This document shows, piece by piece, positions 45,083-53,120 of a DNA stretch of 64,000 nucleotides. Under the pieces are notes generated by a model. It was not told the origin of the DNA. It searched no databases and was given only the letters and a program-made list of their open reading frames with translations. Numbering within the stretch: the first letter of the stretch is position 1; each line of letters opens with the position of its first letter. The stretch covers positions 1 to 64,000 of the forward strand of contig NZ_JAAEDL010000028.1 of assembly GCF_018129005.1 (NCBI RefSeq). Direction: 5' to 3'. The DNA is from Neoroseomonas eburnea. Lineage in GTDB: Bacteria; Pseudomonadota; Alphaproteobacteria; Acetobacterales; Acetobacteraceae. Both the position numbers and the translations under genes were made by a program.

Positions 45083-45142
45083 TCAGGCGCCCGCGGTGAT
45101 CCGGGCCACGGGCGCGACAGCCCGATTGATGCGATGAGACAC
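45083..45142 (-). CDS. Putative 19-codon leader peptide
   Basis: GTG start, product VSHRINRAVAPVARITAGA then TGA. The ribosome-binding site is exceptional: the minus strand reads GAAAGGAGGTGATCC, complementary over 15 bases to the standard 3' end of 16S rRNA, with AAGGAGG seven bases before the GTG. Nothing else in the window has such a match. The peptide is Ala, Val and Arg-rich with no run of one amino acid that would point to a classical amino-acid attenuator. It is followed by a long hairpin and a terminator-like hairpin. It could be a regulatory leader or a stand-alone small protein. Confidence 0.5.
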   Translation of the reverse strand: MSHRINRAVAPVARITAGA

Positions 45143-45542
45143 CGGATCACCTCCTTTCGGTTGTTGACGACGAAGCCATGCTGCGCCGCGGCGAGGCCGC
45201 TGCGCAACCACTTCGATGCGAGTCGCCGCCGCCGGGGCGGATTCGTGTCTGACCGGATTGAACGGTGATGGGTCGATGGGGCCACGGACGGCACGGCAGC
45301 CCTCGCCGACCCGACCTGCCGGCGCATCCCGGGCATCCGCGCGGGAGGGCGAGAAGCCGGCCGGCGCCATCGTCGCCCGCTTCGCCGTCAATGCCCCGGC
45401 TATCTCAAGGGGCTGAATCAGGCCGGGCTGGCGCGCATGCGCATCGACGGGCAGCGGAGGCTCCACGGCCTCGGCCCCGGCGGCCTTCGGCCCGGACGGA
45501 TCGCGCCGGTCGGCGCGATCGATGCGCGGCTGGAGCAGCTTC

Positions 45543-45638
45543 GGTTCGCCCCGGCTCACGGCAGCCGCTCCAGCCCCTTGTTTTTGCGAGCATCTTCACC
45601 CGATCCGGTGATCCCGCCTGACCGGGATCTGCTCCAGG
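45543..45638 (-). repeat. Dispersed bipartite repeat, copy C
   Basis: Inverted relative to copy B. It is recognisable by GGCTCACGGCAGCCGCTCC, the linker TTGTTTTTGCGAGCATC and CGGGATCTGCTCC, but more diverged: the first hairpin has lost perfect pairing and the CTAG ends are CCAG and absent. Confidence 0.75.
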
Positions 45639-45677
45639 GGCGAAGTGCGCGGCGCACCGCGGCCCCTGAACGCGAAA

Positions 45678-45703
45678 GGCCCCGGCGGTTTCCCACCGGG
45701 GCC
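45678..45703 (-). terminator. Terminator of the binding-protein gene
   Basis: An 8-bp GC stem GGCCCCGG/CCGGGGCC with extra inner pairing, followed on the minus strand by TTTCG. It is about 30 bases after the stop of the periplasmic binding-protein gene. Confidence 0.7.
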
Positions 45704-45733
45704 CCGTCGCGGTCGCGCCCGGAGCGCGTCGGA

Positions 45734-46855
45734 TCAGGACAGTTCGGCGTAGGCGCCGTTGCGCCAGATGTAGAAGACGTAGTCCGGCACCGTGACGTCG
45801 CCCTTGGCGTCGAAGGAGATCGGGCCGAGCACCGTCTGCCACGGCCCTTCCGCCTTGATCACGGCGGCGAGCCGGCGCGCCTCGGTGCTGTTCGCCTTCG
45901 TCGCCGCGGCGGCGAAGATCTGGATCGCCGCGTAGGTGTAGAGGACGTAGCCCTCCGGATCGACGTTGCGGGCGCGGAAGCGCGCCACCACCTCGGCCGC
46001 CGTCGGCCGCTTGCGCGGGTCGGAGGAGAAGGTCATCAGCGTGCCTTCGCCGGCCGCGCCGGAGATCTGCCAGAACTCGTTCGTCACCAGCGCGTCGCCG
46101 CCGATCAGGGTGACGTTCATCCCCTGCTCCTTGGCCTGGCGGATGATCAGCCCGCCTTCGGTGTGGTAGCCGCCGAGGTAGATGACGTCGACGTTCGCCG
46201 CCTTCATGCGGCTGACCAGGGCGTTGTAGTCGCGCTCACCCGGCGTGTAGGCGGCGTAGAGCGTCTCCTGCATGCCGCCGGCGTTCATCGCCTTCTTGGT
46301 CTCGTCCGCGAGCCCCTTCCCGTAGGCGGTGTTGTCGTGAAGGATCGCGACGCGGCGGTTGCGGAAGTTCCGCAGGATGTAGGCGCCGGCCACCTGGCCC
46401 TGCTGGTCGTCGCGGCCGCAGGTGCGGAAGGTGTTCCACTTGCCTTCGTCGGTGAAGCGCGGGTTGGTCGAGGCGGGCGAGATCTGCAGCACGCCTTCCT
46501 CGGCATAGACGTCGCGCGCCGGGATCGAGGAGCCGGAGCAGAAATGCCCGGCGACGAAGACGACGCGCCGCGCGGCGAGCTGGTTCGCCACCGAGACCGC
46601 CTGGCGCGGGTCGCAGGCGTCGTCGCCGATCTCGAGCGCGAGCTGCCGGCCGAGCACGCCGCCGGCCGCGTTGATGTCGTTCACCGCCTGGGTGGCGCCT
46701 TCGCGCATCTGGGTGCCGAAGGCGGCGTACTGGCCGGTCATCGGGCCCGCGGTGGCGATCCGGATGGGGCCGGAAGCGGCCTGTGCGAAGGCGTCGCGTC
46801 CGATGGCGAGCGTGCCGAGGCCCGCGCCGAGCACCAGCCTGCGTGTCGTGAGCAT
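45734..46855 (-). CDS. Branched-chain amino-acid-type ABC substrate-binding protein
   Basis: Periplasmic receptor of the LivK/Leu-Ile-Val family, 373 residues. The export signal (MLTTRRLVLGAGLGTLAIG, possibly Tat-like with TTRR) is followed by IRIATAGPMTGQYAAFG and the block QAVNDINAAGGVLGRQLALEIGDDACDP, typical of the family. The start ATG was picked directly before the signal; an upstream in-frame ATG adds 44 basic residues. It is a lone gene with its own terminator. The livHMGF membrane and ATPase genes 10 kb away have no binding protein, so this could serve them. Confidence 0.9.
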   Translation of the reverse strand: MLTTRRLVLGAGLGTLAIGRDAFAQAASGPIRIATAGPMTGQYAAFGTQMREGATQAVNDINAAGGVLGRQLALEIGDDACDPRQAVSVANQLAARRVVFVAGHFCSGSSIPARDVYAEEGVLQISPASTNPRFTDEGKWNTFRTCGRDDQQGQVAGAYILRNFRNRRVAILHDNTAYGKGLADETKKAMNAGGMQETLYAAYTPGERDYNALVSRMKAANVDVIYLGGYHTEGGLIIRQAKEQGMNVTLIGGDALVTNEFWQISGAAGEGTLMTFSSDPRKRPTAAEVVARFRARNVDPEGYVLYTYAAIQIFAAAATKANSTEARRLAAVIKAEGPWQTVLGPISFDAKGDVTVPDYVFYIWRNGAYAELS

Positions 46856-47050
46856 CCTTTTGTCCCCTTCGCTGAAGCCGACCGTCGTCCGTGCCCCGAT
46901 GGCACGGCGACCGCCATCGCGGCGGAGGGTAGGGCAGACGCGAGCGGCTTGCCCAGCGTGACCTTCCGCACACGGCGTCCGGCACATACTGGCAACGAGC
47001 GGAGCGTCCTGTTACTCTGTCTCGCCGAGGTCTTCCCGGAGTAATTTTTG

Positions 47051-48061
47051 ATGCGCGCCTCCCTTCGCCGCCCCATCGCCAGCGTCACCGCCGCCGTCAT
47101 GCTGGCCGGTTGCGTCTCGACCCAGGCCGGGCGCATCGGCGCGGACGATGGGCGCGACGCCTGCCGCGCCTATGTGGTGCAGCTCGATTCGACCGGGGAT
47201 TTCTACGGCGAGGACATCCTCCGCGGCGCCGCGATCGGCGCCGGCACGGGCGCGCTGGCGGGCGGCATCATCGCCGCGGCGACCGGGCGGCGCGGCAGCG
47301 ACATCCTGGCCGGGGCGGCAATCGGCGCGCTCGCCGGCGGCATCGTCGGCGGCGTCGGCGGCTACCTCGCGGCGCGGCAGCGCCAGGCGCAGGACCAGGG
47401 CGCGCTGGTGCAGGCGGTGGGCGGCGACCTCGCCAACGAGAACCGCCAGCTCGCGGCCACCCAGCTCGCCTTCAACCAGCTCGTCGATTGCCGGGTGAAC
47501 ACCGCCAACCGGATCCGCAGCGATGTCCGCGCCGGCCGCATGTCGCGCGACCAGGGCATGGCGCTGATGAGCTACCAGCGTGACCTGATGCGCCGCGACG
47601 TGGCCCTGGCGCGGCAGATCAACGAGAAGATCGGCACCCGCGGCGCCGAGTTCGACACCGCGATCGAGAACATCGCCCCTGGCACCAAGGGGGCGATGAC
47701 GGCGCGCGCGGGCCGGCCGCAGCCGGTGACGACGCGCGTCTCCGCCCCCATCCGCATCCGGCCCGATGCCGGCGCGCCGCAGATCGGCCAGCTCGGCCCG
47801 AACGAACAGGTCACGGTGCGCCCGGCCGAGGGCAGCTTCGCGCTGGTCGAGACCTCCTCCGGCGTGCGCGGCTACGTGCCGGCGAATGCCGTCGGCGTGC
47901 GCGGCCTGGGCAGCCCGACGGCGAATGTCGGCGGGCGCGGGCAGGAAGGCGAGTTCCGCCAGCTCGCCGCGACCAACATCGCGCGGCGCGACAACTTCGC
48001 CGAGAGCGTGCAGACCGCCGACCGCCTGGCGGAGGGCCAGGGCTTCGAGCTGGCCGGCTGA
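47051..48061 (+). CDS. Glycine-zipper and SH3-domain lipoprotein
   Basis: 336-residue outer-membrane lipoprotein: the lipobox LAGC puts the acylated Cys at residue 21. Next comes a glycine-zipper region (GAAIGAGTGALAGGIIAAATG and GAAIGALAGGIVGGVGGYLA, about 55-105), able to insert in or stack on membranes. A helical segment follows, and a bacterial SH3 fold (about 225-285) contains RVSAPIRIRPDAGAPQIGQL and VRGYVPANAVG. SH3 domains of this type bind peptidoglycan or peptides. It is followed four bases later by the propeller-caspase gene on the same strand, so the two form an operon. Confidence 0.82.
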   Translation: MRASLRRPIASVTAAVMLAGCVSTQAGRIGADDGRDACRAYVVQLDSTGDFYGEDILRGAAIGAGTGALAGGIIAAATGRRGSDILAGAAIGALAGGIVGGVGGYLAARQRQAQDQGALVQAVGGDLANENRQLAATQLAFNQLVDCRVNTANRIRSDVRAGRMSRDQGMALMSYQRDLMRRDVALARQINEKIGTRGAEFDTAIENIAPGTKGAMTARAGRPQPVTTRVSAPIRIRPDAGAPQIGQLGPNEQVTVRPAEGSFALVETSSGVRGYVPANAVGVRGLGSPTANVGGRGQEGEFRQLAATNIARRDNFAESVQTADRLAEGQGFELAG

Positions 48062-48065
48062 ACCC

Positions 48066-51000
48066 ATGTCCGGCCGCCGCCTGCTCCGCGGGTTCTGGCT
48101 CGCGGCGGTCCTTGCGCTCGCGCCCGCGGCGCCGCACGGCCAGGCGCTGAACGAGCCGCCGCAGCAGCCCTTCCTGCGCATCGAGGCCGAGGCTCATATC
48201 GCCCCGGTCGCGCGGCTGGCGATCGATGCGGAAGGCTCCGTGCTGGCGAGCGTCTCGGACGACAAGACGCTGCGGCTGTGGAACCTGCCCGAGGGGACGC
48301 CGCGCCTCGTCATCCGCCCGCCGATCGGGACCGAGGCGGAGGGCGAGCTCTACGCCGTCGCGATGACGCCCGATGGCGCGCGCGTCGCGGCCGCCGGCTT
48401 CACCGCGCGATCCTGGGACAGCGGCTTCGCCCTCTATATCCACGATGCGCGCACGGGGCGGCTGATGGCGCGGCTGCCGGGCCTCGCGGCGCCGGTGCAG
48501 CACCTCGCGTTTTCCGCGGACGGGACGCGGCTCGCCGCGGCCCTTGGCGGGCGCGCCGGCGTCAAGGTGTGGGATGCGCGGAACGGGCGGCTGCTCTTCG
48601 AGGACACCGCCTATACCGGCCCCGCCCGCATGGTCGCCTTCGACGCGGCGGGGCGGCTCGCGGCGAGTTCCGCCGATGGCGGCATCCGCCTGTACGGCGC
48701 GGAGGGCCAGCGCCTCGGCAGCCGCGTGCCGGTGCCGGGCGGGCGCCCCTATGGCCTGGCCTTCTCGCCCGAGGGGTCGCTGATCGCCGTCGGCTACGAG
48801 GACCGGCTGCGGGTGGAGGTGCTCTCCGCCACCGACCTGCGCACCGTCTTCGTTCCCGATGCCGGCGGACTGGCGGGGGAGGGGCTGCCGGCCGTCACCT
48901 GGGCGCATGACGGGCGCGGCGGGGTGCAGCTCCATGCGGCAGGCTATGCGCGGCTCACCCGCGGCGGCGCCGCGCCCGCGCCGGCATCGCAGGGCGGGGC
49001 AGGGACGCGCGGGTCGAGCTCGGGCTCCTCGCAGGGTGGGCGCGGGCTGGTGGTGCGCGAACAGCAGCCGGCGCCGGCGCCGGCGCCCGCACCGGTGCCG
49101 GCCCAGGCGGCGTCGCCAGAAGCGCGACGGGAGTTCGTCATCCGCCGCTGGGCGGATTTCGGGCTGGGTGGGTCCACCGACATCGCCGCCGCGCGGGATG
49201 CCATCTCCCATCTGCTGCCGCTACCGCAGGGCGGGCTGGTCTTCGCCGCCGCCGATCCGGGCTGGGGACGCATCGCGCCGGACGGGGTGCTGGCCACTGC
49301 CCCGCGTCCGCCGGGCGGCGACTTCCGCAACACCGGGGTGACGCTGGCGCTGTCCGCCGACGGGACGCAGGTGCGCTTCACGCTGCGCGCCGGCGGTGCG
49401 CCGCTGGTCTTCGATCCGCTGACGGGCAATCTCTCCGCCTGGAGCGGAGAGGCCGGGTTCCACGCCGCGCGCACCGAGACGCCGCGCATCCGCGTGCTGG
49501 ACTGGCAGGGTTCGAACCGTCCGCGCCTGGGCAACATGCCGCTGCGGCTGGGGGAGGGCGAATTCTCCCGCAGCCTCGCGATCCTGGTGCGGGAGGACGG
49601 TTTCCTTCTTGGCACCGACAATCATCTGCGGCTGTTCGACGCGCAGGGGCGGCTGGTCGATTCCATCGCCACGCCTGGCGCGGTCTGGGGCCTGACGGTT
49701 GCGGGCGACATGGGTGTCGCGGCGCTCGGCGACGGCACCATCCGCTGGTACCGCTTCGAGGCCGGCGCGTTGCGGGAGCAGGCCGCGCTCTTCGTCCATG
49801 CCGAGACCCTGAAATGGGTGCTGTGGACGCCGGAGGGGCTGTTCGACCACGCGCCCAATGGCGGGCAGGAACTGGTCGGCGTGCACCTCAATGGCGGGCG
49901 CAACCAGACGCCGGAATGGGCGTCCTTCCAGCAGGCCTATCGTGCGCTCTACGCGCCGAGGGCGGTGCGCGGAAAGATCGCGGGCGACTTCGCGCCGGCG
50001 CAGGAGCGGCTGACGCAGCTCGGCGAGGTGCGCAGCCGCATCGGCCGGCTGCCGACCCTCGCGCCCGGCACGCTCTGCGCGGTGGTGGGCGATGAGTGCC
50101 GCAGCCTCGCCTGGGATGCGCGCGCCCTGCCGGAAGGCGCCTCCGCGCTGCGCATGACCTTCACCGCGACCGATCGCGGCCTCGGCTTCGGTCCTCTCGA
50201 CGTGCTGGTGAACGACCGCATCGCCGCCCGCGCCGAACCGGCGGTCGGCGAGGCGAGCGCCGAGGTGCCGCTCGACCCTGGCACCAACCGCATCGCGACG
50301 CGGCTGTATGGCAGCGACGGGACGCTGTTCGCCGAAGGACCGTCCATGCTGCTGCGCCGGCCGGGCGAGCCGGAGGCGCCACCGGGCGCCGGGCGGCTGG
50401 TGGTGCTGGCCGTGGGGGTGAACGAGTACGCGCTGTCGGATCTCAACCTGCGCTTCGCCGAGCCCGATGCGCGATCGGTGGGCGATGCGCTGCGGGCCAG
50501 CGGCAACGGGCTGTTCCGCGACGTCGACCTGCGCTTCCTGCCCAGCGCGCGGGCGAACCGCCGCGGCGTGCTGGACGCGCTCGCCGCCGTGGCGCGTGAC
50601 ACCGGGCCGGCGGACACCTTCGTCCTGTACCTCGCCGGGCACGGCATCGTCGCGCAGCCTGGCAACCGCTTCCTCTTCCTGCCCTCCGACGTGCGGGACA
50701 CCAGCAACTTCACGGTGCTGCGGGAACAGGCGGTGGACGATGCGACGCTGGTGGCGGCGCTCGCGCGCATCCGCGCGCGCGACGCCTTCATCATGATCGA
50801 CACCTGCTATGCGGGGCAGGTGGACATCGACCAGCTCGCGGCGATCGGCAACGACACCGGGCGGTTCCTGCTGGCGGCGTCGTCGAGCGTGCAGGAAGCG
50901 CTGGATTCCTACGACGACCGCAATGGCGTGTTCGCCTACGCCCTGATGGAAGGGCTGCGCGGGCGGGCGGCGGTGGATACGGAAGGGCGCGTCACGGCGC

Positions 51001-51131
51001 TCGCGCTCGGCGAATGGGTGATGCGGCGGGTGCCGCAGCTCGCGCGCGAGAAGGGGCACCAGCAGAATGCGGTGTTCCGGGCGGCACAGCGGGATCTCAG
51101 GTCGTTCCCGGTGGCCGTGGTGCAGCGGTAG
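48066..51131 (+). CDS. Exported beta-propeller-caspase protein
   Basis: 1021-residue protein with a signal peptide (LLRGFWLAAVLALAPAAPHG). WD40-like repeats fill about residues 45-320 (SVLASVSDDKTLRLWNLPEG is typical), a Pro/Ala linker follows (about 330-350), a second propeller-like region runs to about 640, and there is a beta-sandwich near 690-760. The C-terminal domain (about 775-1000) is caspase-like (peptidase C14): the catalytic pair is His859 in YLAGHGIV and Cys914 in IDTCYAGQ. Caspase-like domains in bacteria usually cleave after Arg, Lys or Asp and may be self-activating. Secretion to the periplasm is unusual for bacterial metacaspases. It is probably co-transcribed with the upstream SH3 lipoprotein. 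Confidence 0.85.
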   Translation: MSGRRLLRGFWLAAVLALAPAAPHGQALNEPPQQPFLRIEAEAHIAPVARLAIDAEGSVLASVSDDKTLRLWNLPEGTPRLVIRPPIGTEAEGELYAVAMTPDGARVAAAGFTARSWDSGFALYIHDARTGRLMARLPGLAAPVQHLAFSADGTRLAAALGGRAGVKVWDARNGRLLFEDTAYTGPARMVAFDAAGRLAASSADGGIRLYGAEGQRLGSRVPVPGGRPYGLAFSPEGSLIAVGYEDRLRVEVLSATDLRTVFVPDAGGLAGEGLPAVTWAHDGRGGVQLHAAGYARLTRGGAAPAPASQGGAGTRGSSSGSSQGGRGLVVREQQPAPAPAPAPVPAQAASPEARREFVIRRWADFGLGGSTDIAAARDAISHLLPLPQGGLVFAAADPGWGRIAPDGVLATAPRPPGGDFRNTGVTLALSADGTQVRFTLRAGGAPLVFDPLTGNLSAWSGEAGFHAARTETPRIRVLDWQGSNRPRLGNMPLRLGEGEFSRSLAILVREDGFLLGTDNHLRLFDAQGRLVDSIATPGAVWGLTVAGDMGVAALGDGTIRWYRFEAGALREQAALFVHAETLKWVLWTPEGLFDHAPNGGQELVGVHLNGGRNQTPEWASFQQAYRALYAPRAVRGKIAGDFAPAQERLTQLGEVRSRIGRLPTLAPGTLCAVVGDECRSLAWDARALPEGASALRMTFTATDRGLGFGPLDVLVNDRIAARAEPAVGEASAEVPLDPGTNRIATRLYGSDGTLFAEGPSMLLRRPGEPEAPPGAGRLVVLAVGVNEYALSDLNLRFAEPDARSVGDALRASGNGLFRDVDLRFLPSARANRRGVLDALAAVARDTGPADTFVLYLAGHGIVAQPGNRFLFLPSDVRDTSNFTVLREQAVDDATLVAALARIRARDAFIMIDTCYAGQVDIDQLAAIGNDTGRFLLAASSSVQEALDSYDDRNGVFAYALMEGLRGRAAVDTEGRVTALALGEWVMRRVPQLAREKGHQQNAVFRAAQRDLRSFPVAVVQR

Positions 51132-51311
51132 GGCGGGCCGGGTCGCGCGGCGGCACCTGGCAAGGTGTCCACGCAAGCCGCGACCTGGACCAGCTCCGGT
51201 CGCCGCAGCGAAGGGCAGTCCCCGCGAACGGACAGCACAAGGCCGGCTGTCGCTCCGCGCGGGGAGCCTGGGGCGGGGGCAGTTCCGCCCGCGCCGCGGC
51301 GGTGCTGGCCT

Positions 51312-51704
51312 TCAGTCTCCGGGCGGCGTCGCGACGCAGCCCCCGCCGCTGCGGGTGAACGAGGCCACGCGCCCGTCCCGCATCTCGAACGTCACGCGGC
51401 AGGGCGGCGGCGGCGCATAGGCCGGGTAGGCGGTGCCGATCCCCCAGCCGGTGCCGTAGCCGCCGCGCCAACCGACGCCGCCGAACCCGACGCCCACGAT
51501 CGGGGTCGGTGTCGAGGTACCGAGCCGTTCGTATTGCAGGAACCGCCGGCCCTCCGGCGTGGTGAAATCCCCGTCGGGCACGCCGAGCGCCTGCACCAGG
51601 TCGCCCTCCCGCGTGCCGACGAAGGCCTGCATGCGGGCGTCGAAGCCGGCCTGGGTGGCGCAGGCCGCAAGAGCAACGCCGGTCAGCAGCAGGATCGCGC
51701 GCAT
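51312..51704 (-). CDS. Small lipoprotein, paralog of the 54805 gene
   Basis: 130-residue precursor with lipobox LAAC (Cys15). The mature part has the pattern TQAGFDARMQAFVGTREGDLVQALGVPDG and ends with CRVTFEMRDGRVASFTRSGGGC, with two cysteines that may pair. The central stretch is Gly/Tyr-rich. The same layout (AGF.DRM.ALVG..E..LVQ.LG.P and FE..DGR) occurs in the gene at 54805-55194, so they are paralogs. The family looks like the small SmpA/YfgH-like lipoproteins, but I cannot assign a function. Confidence 0.7.
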   Translation of the reverse strand: MRAILLLTGVALAACATQAGFDARMQAFVGTREGDLVQALGVPDGDFTTPEGRRFLQYERLGTSTPTPIVGVGFGGVGWRGGYGTGWGIGTAYPAYAPPPPCRVTFEMRDGRVASFTRSGGGCVATPPGD

Positions 51705-51738
51705 GAATGGAGGATGGGCCGGGATGCCGGCGATTTCC

Positions 51739-51844
51739 AGAGCGGCTTCCGTTCGCACGCGCTCACGGCGACCACTCTAGCCTCTTGCTTTCGCGAGCAT
51801 TTTCACCCGATCAGGCGAGTCCACCTGTTCGGGATCTGCGCTAG
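51739..51844 (-). repeat. Dispersed bipartite repeat, copy D
   Basis: Inverted relative to copy B, diverged in both hairpins (CACCCGATCAGGCGAGTCCACC), keeping the AGAGCGG start and the linker TTTCGCGAGCATTTTCACC. It shares its final CTAG with copy E, so the two copies are in tandem. Confidence 0.8.
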
Positions 51845-51948
51845 AGCGGTTTCCGTTCGCCTTGGCTCACGGCAACCGCTCCGGCCTCTTGTTATCGCGA
51901 GCATCTTTGCCCGATCAGGTGATTCCACCTGATCGGGATCTGCTCTAG
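51841..51948 (-). repeat. Dispersed bipartite repeat, copy E
   Basis: Close to the inverse of copy B (108 bases, CTAG at both ends) with the first hairpin intact, CCCGATCAGGTG/CACCTGATCGGG. On the minus strand its terminal CTAG supplies the TAG stop of the flavoprotein gene at 51945. Copies D and E fill the gap between that gene and the small lipoprotein gene downstream. Confidence 0.85.
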
Positions 51949-53120
51949 GCCGCCTCGCCCGCCGCCCAGCCGCTGGACCAGGCCCATTGGAAATTGTAGC
52001 CGCCGAGCCAGCCGGTGACGTCCACCGCCTCCCCGATCACGAAGAGGCCGGGGACGTCCTTCGCCGCCATGGTCTGCGAGGACAGCCCGGCGGTGTCGAC
52101 ACCACCGAGCGTGACCTCCGCCTTCGCATAGCCCTCGGTGCCCGAAGGCTCGAGCCGCCAGGCCTTGAGCAGCGCGCCGAGGCGTCTCAACTCGGCATCG
52201 CCGGTTTCGCCGATGACCCGCGGCGGCAGGTGCAGCGCGGCGAAAGCCTGGGCGAGGCGCTGCGGCAGCAGCTCCGCCAGGATGGTGCGCGATTCCGCCT
52301 TCGGCCGCGCGCGCTTCGCCGCCAGCAGCAGCGCGGTCGCGTCCTGCCCCGGCAGCAGGTCGAGGGTGACGGCCTCGCGCTCCCGCCAATATGAGGAAAC
52401 CTGCAGCACCGAAGGGCCTGACAGTCCGCGATGGGTGAAGAGCATCGCCTCCGGGAAGGCTGCCTTGCCGCAGCGGGCGATCACCGGCAGGGCGAGGCCG
52501 GCGAGCGGGCGCATGAGGTCGAGCGCTTCGCCCGCGAAGGTCAGCGGCACCAGGCCCGGGCGCGGGTCGACCAGCGGCAGACCGAAGCGGTGCGCGACGT
52601 CGTGCGCAAGGCCCGTGGCGCCCATCTTCGGGATGGAGAGGCCGCCGGTCGCCAGCACCAGGCTGCCGGACGTGAAGGCGCCGCGGTCGGTCTCGATGCG
52701 GAAGCGGTCGCCGCGCGTGATGTCGGTGACGCGGTGGCGCAGGCGGAGGTCGACGCCGGCGGCGTCGCATTCCGCCAGCAGCATCGCCACGACCTGCCGC
52801 GCCGAGCCGTCGCAGAACAATTGCCCGAGCGTCTTCTCATGGAAGGCAATGCGGTGCTTGCGCACGAGCGCGATGAAGTCGTGCTGCGTGAAGCGGGACA
52901 GCGCCGAACGCGCGAAGTGGCGGTTCCGCGACAGGAAGCGTTCCGGCACGCAGCCGGTGTTGGTGAAGTTGCAGCGCCCGCCGCCGGAGATCAGGATCTT
53001 CTTCCCCACCTCCTCGGCATGGTCCAGCAGCAGCACGCGGCGGCCGCGCTGGCCCGCGCGCATGGCGGCGAAGAGGCCCGCCGCGCCGGCCCCGATGACG
53101 ACGACGTCGAACTGGGTCAC
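51945..53120 (-). CDS. HI0933/BaiN-like flavoprotein
   Basis: 391-residue FAD-binding protein of the HI0933/YhiN family. The Rossmann fingerprint DVVVIGAGAAGLFAAMRAG is at residues 5-23, the family block VGKKILISGGGRCNFTN near 40-58, and the C-terminal GLFVIGEAVDVTGWLGGYNFQWAWSSG (the second FAD-contacting region). The reaction is not established for most relatives; BaiN reduces bile-acid double bonds. GTG start overlaps the stop of the upstream oxidoreductase (GTGA). The TAG stop is formed by the repeat copy E. Confidence 0.88.
   Translation of the reverse strand: MTQFDVVVIGAGAAGLFAAMRAGQRGRRVLLLDHAEEVGKKILISGGGRCNFTNTGCVPERFLSRNRHFARSALSRFTQHDFIALVRKHRIAFHEKTLGQLFCDGSARQVVAMLLAECDAAGVDLRLRHRVTDITRGDRFRIETDRGAFTSGSLVLATGGLSIPKMGATGLAHDVAHRFGLPLVDPRPGLVPLTFAGEALDLMRPLAGLALPVIARCGKAAFPEAMLFTHRGLSGPSVLQVSSYWREREAVTLDLLPGQDATALLLAAKRARPKAESRTILAELLPQRLAQAFAALHLPPRVIGETGDAELRRLGALLKAWRLEPSGTEGYAKAEVTLGGVDTAGLSSQTMAAKDVPGLFVIGEAVDVTGWLGGYNFQWAWSSGWAAGEAA

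Larger units (their letters stand above)
45143..45733. other. Non-coding stretch with a dispersed repeat
   Basis: No gene that I can support. It contains copy C of the bipartite repeat (45543-45638), the terminator of the binding-protein gene and, near its left end, the strong ribosome-binding site of the leader ORF. Open frames in this region have no recognisable protein character. Confidence 0.55.

Noticed and set aside
45144-45158. Sequence GGATCACCTCCTTTC on the plus strand, identical to a 16S rRNA 3' tail
   Set aside because: No 16S rRNA sequence precedes it. It is the complement of a perfect Shine-Dalgarno sequence for the small ORF on the minus strand.
45437-47044. Long plus-strand frame opposite the binding-protein gene
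   Set aside because: It is antisense to a clear periplasmic receptor gene and its translation is Arg/Gly/His-rich without motifs.
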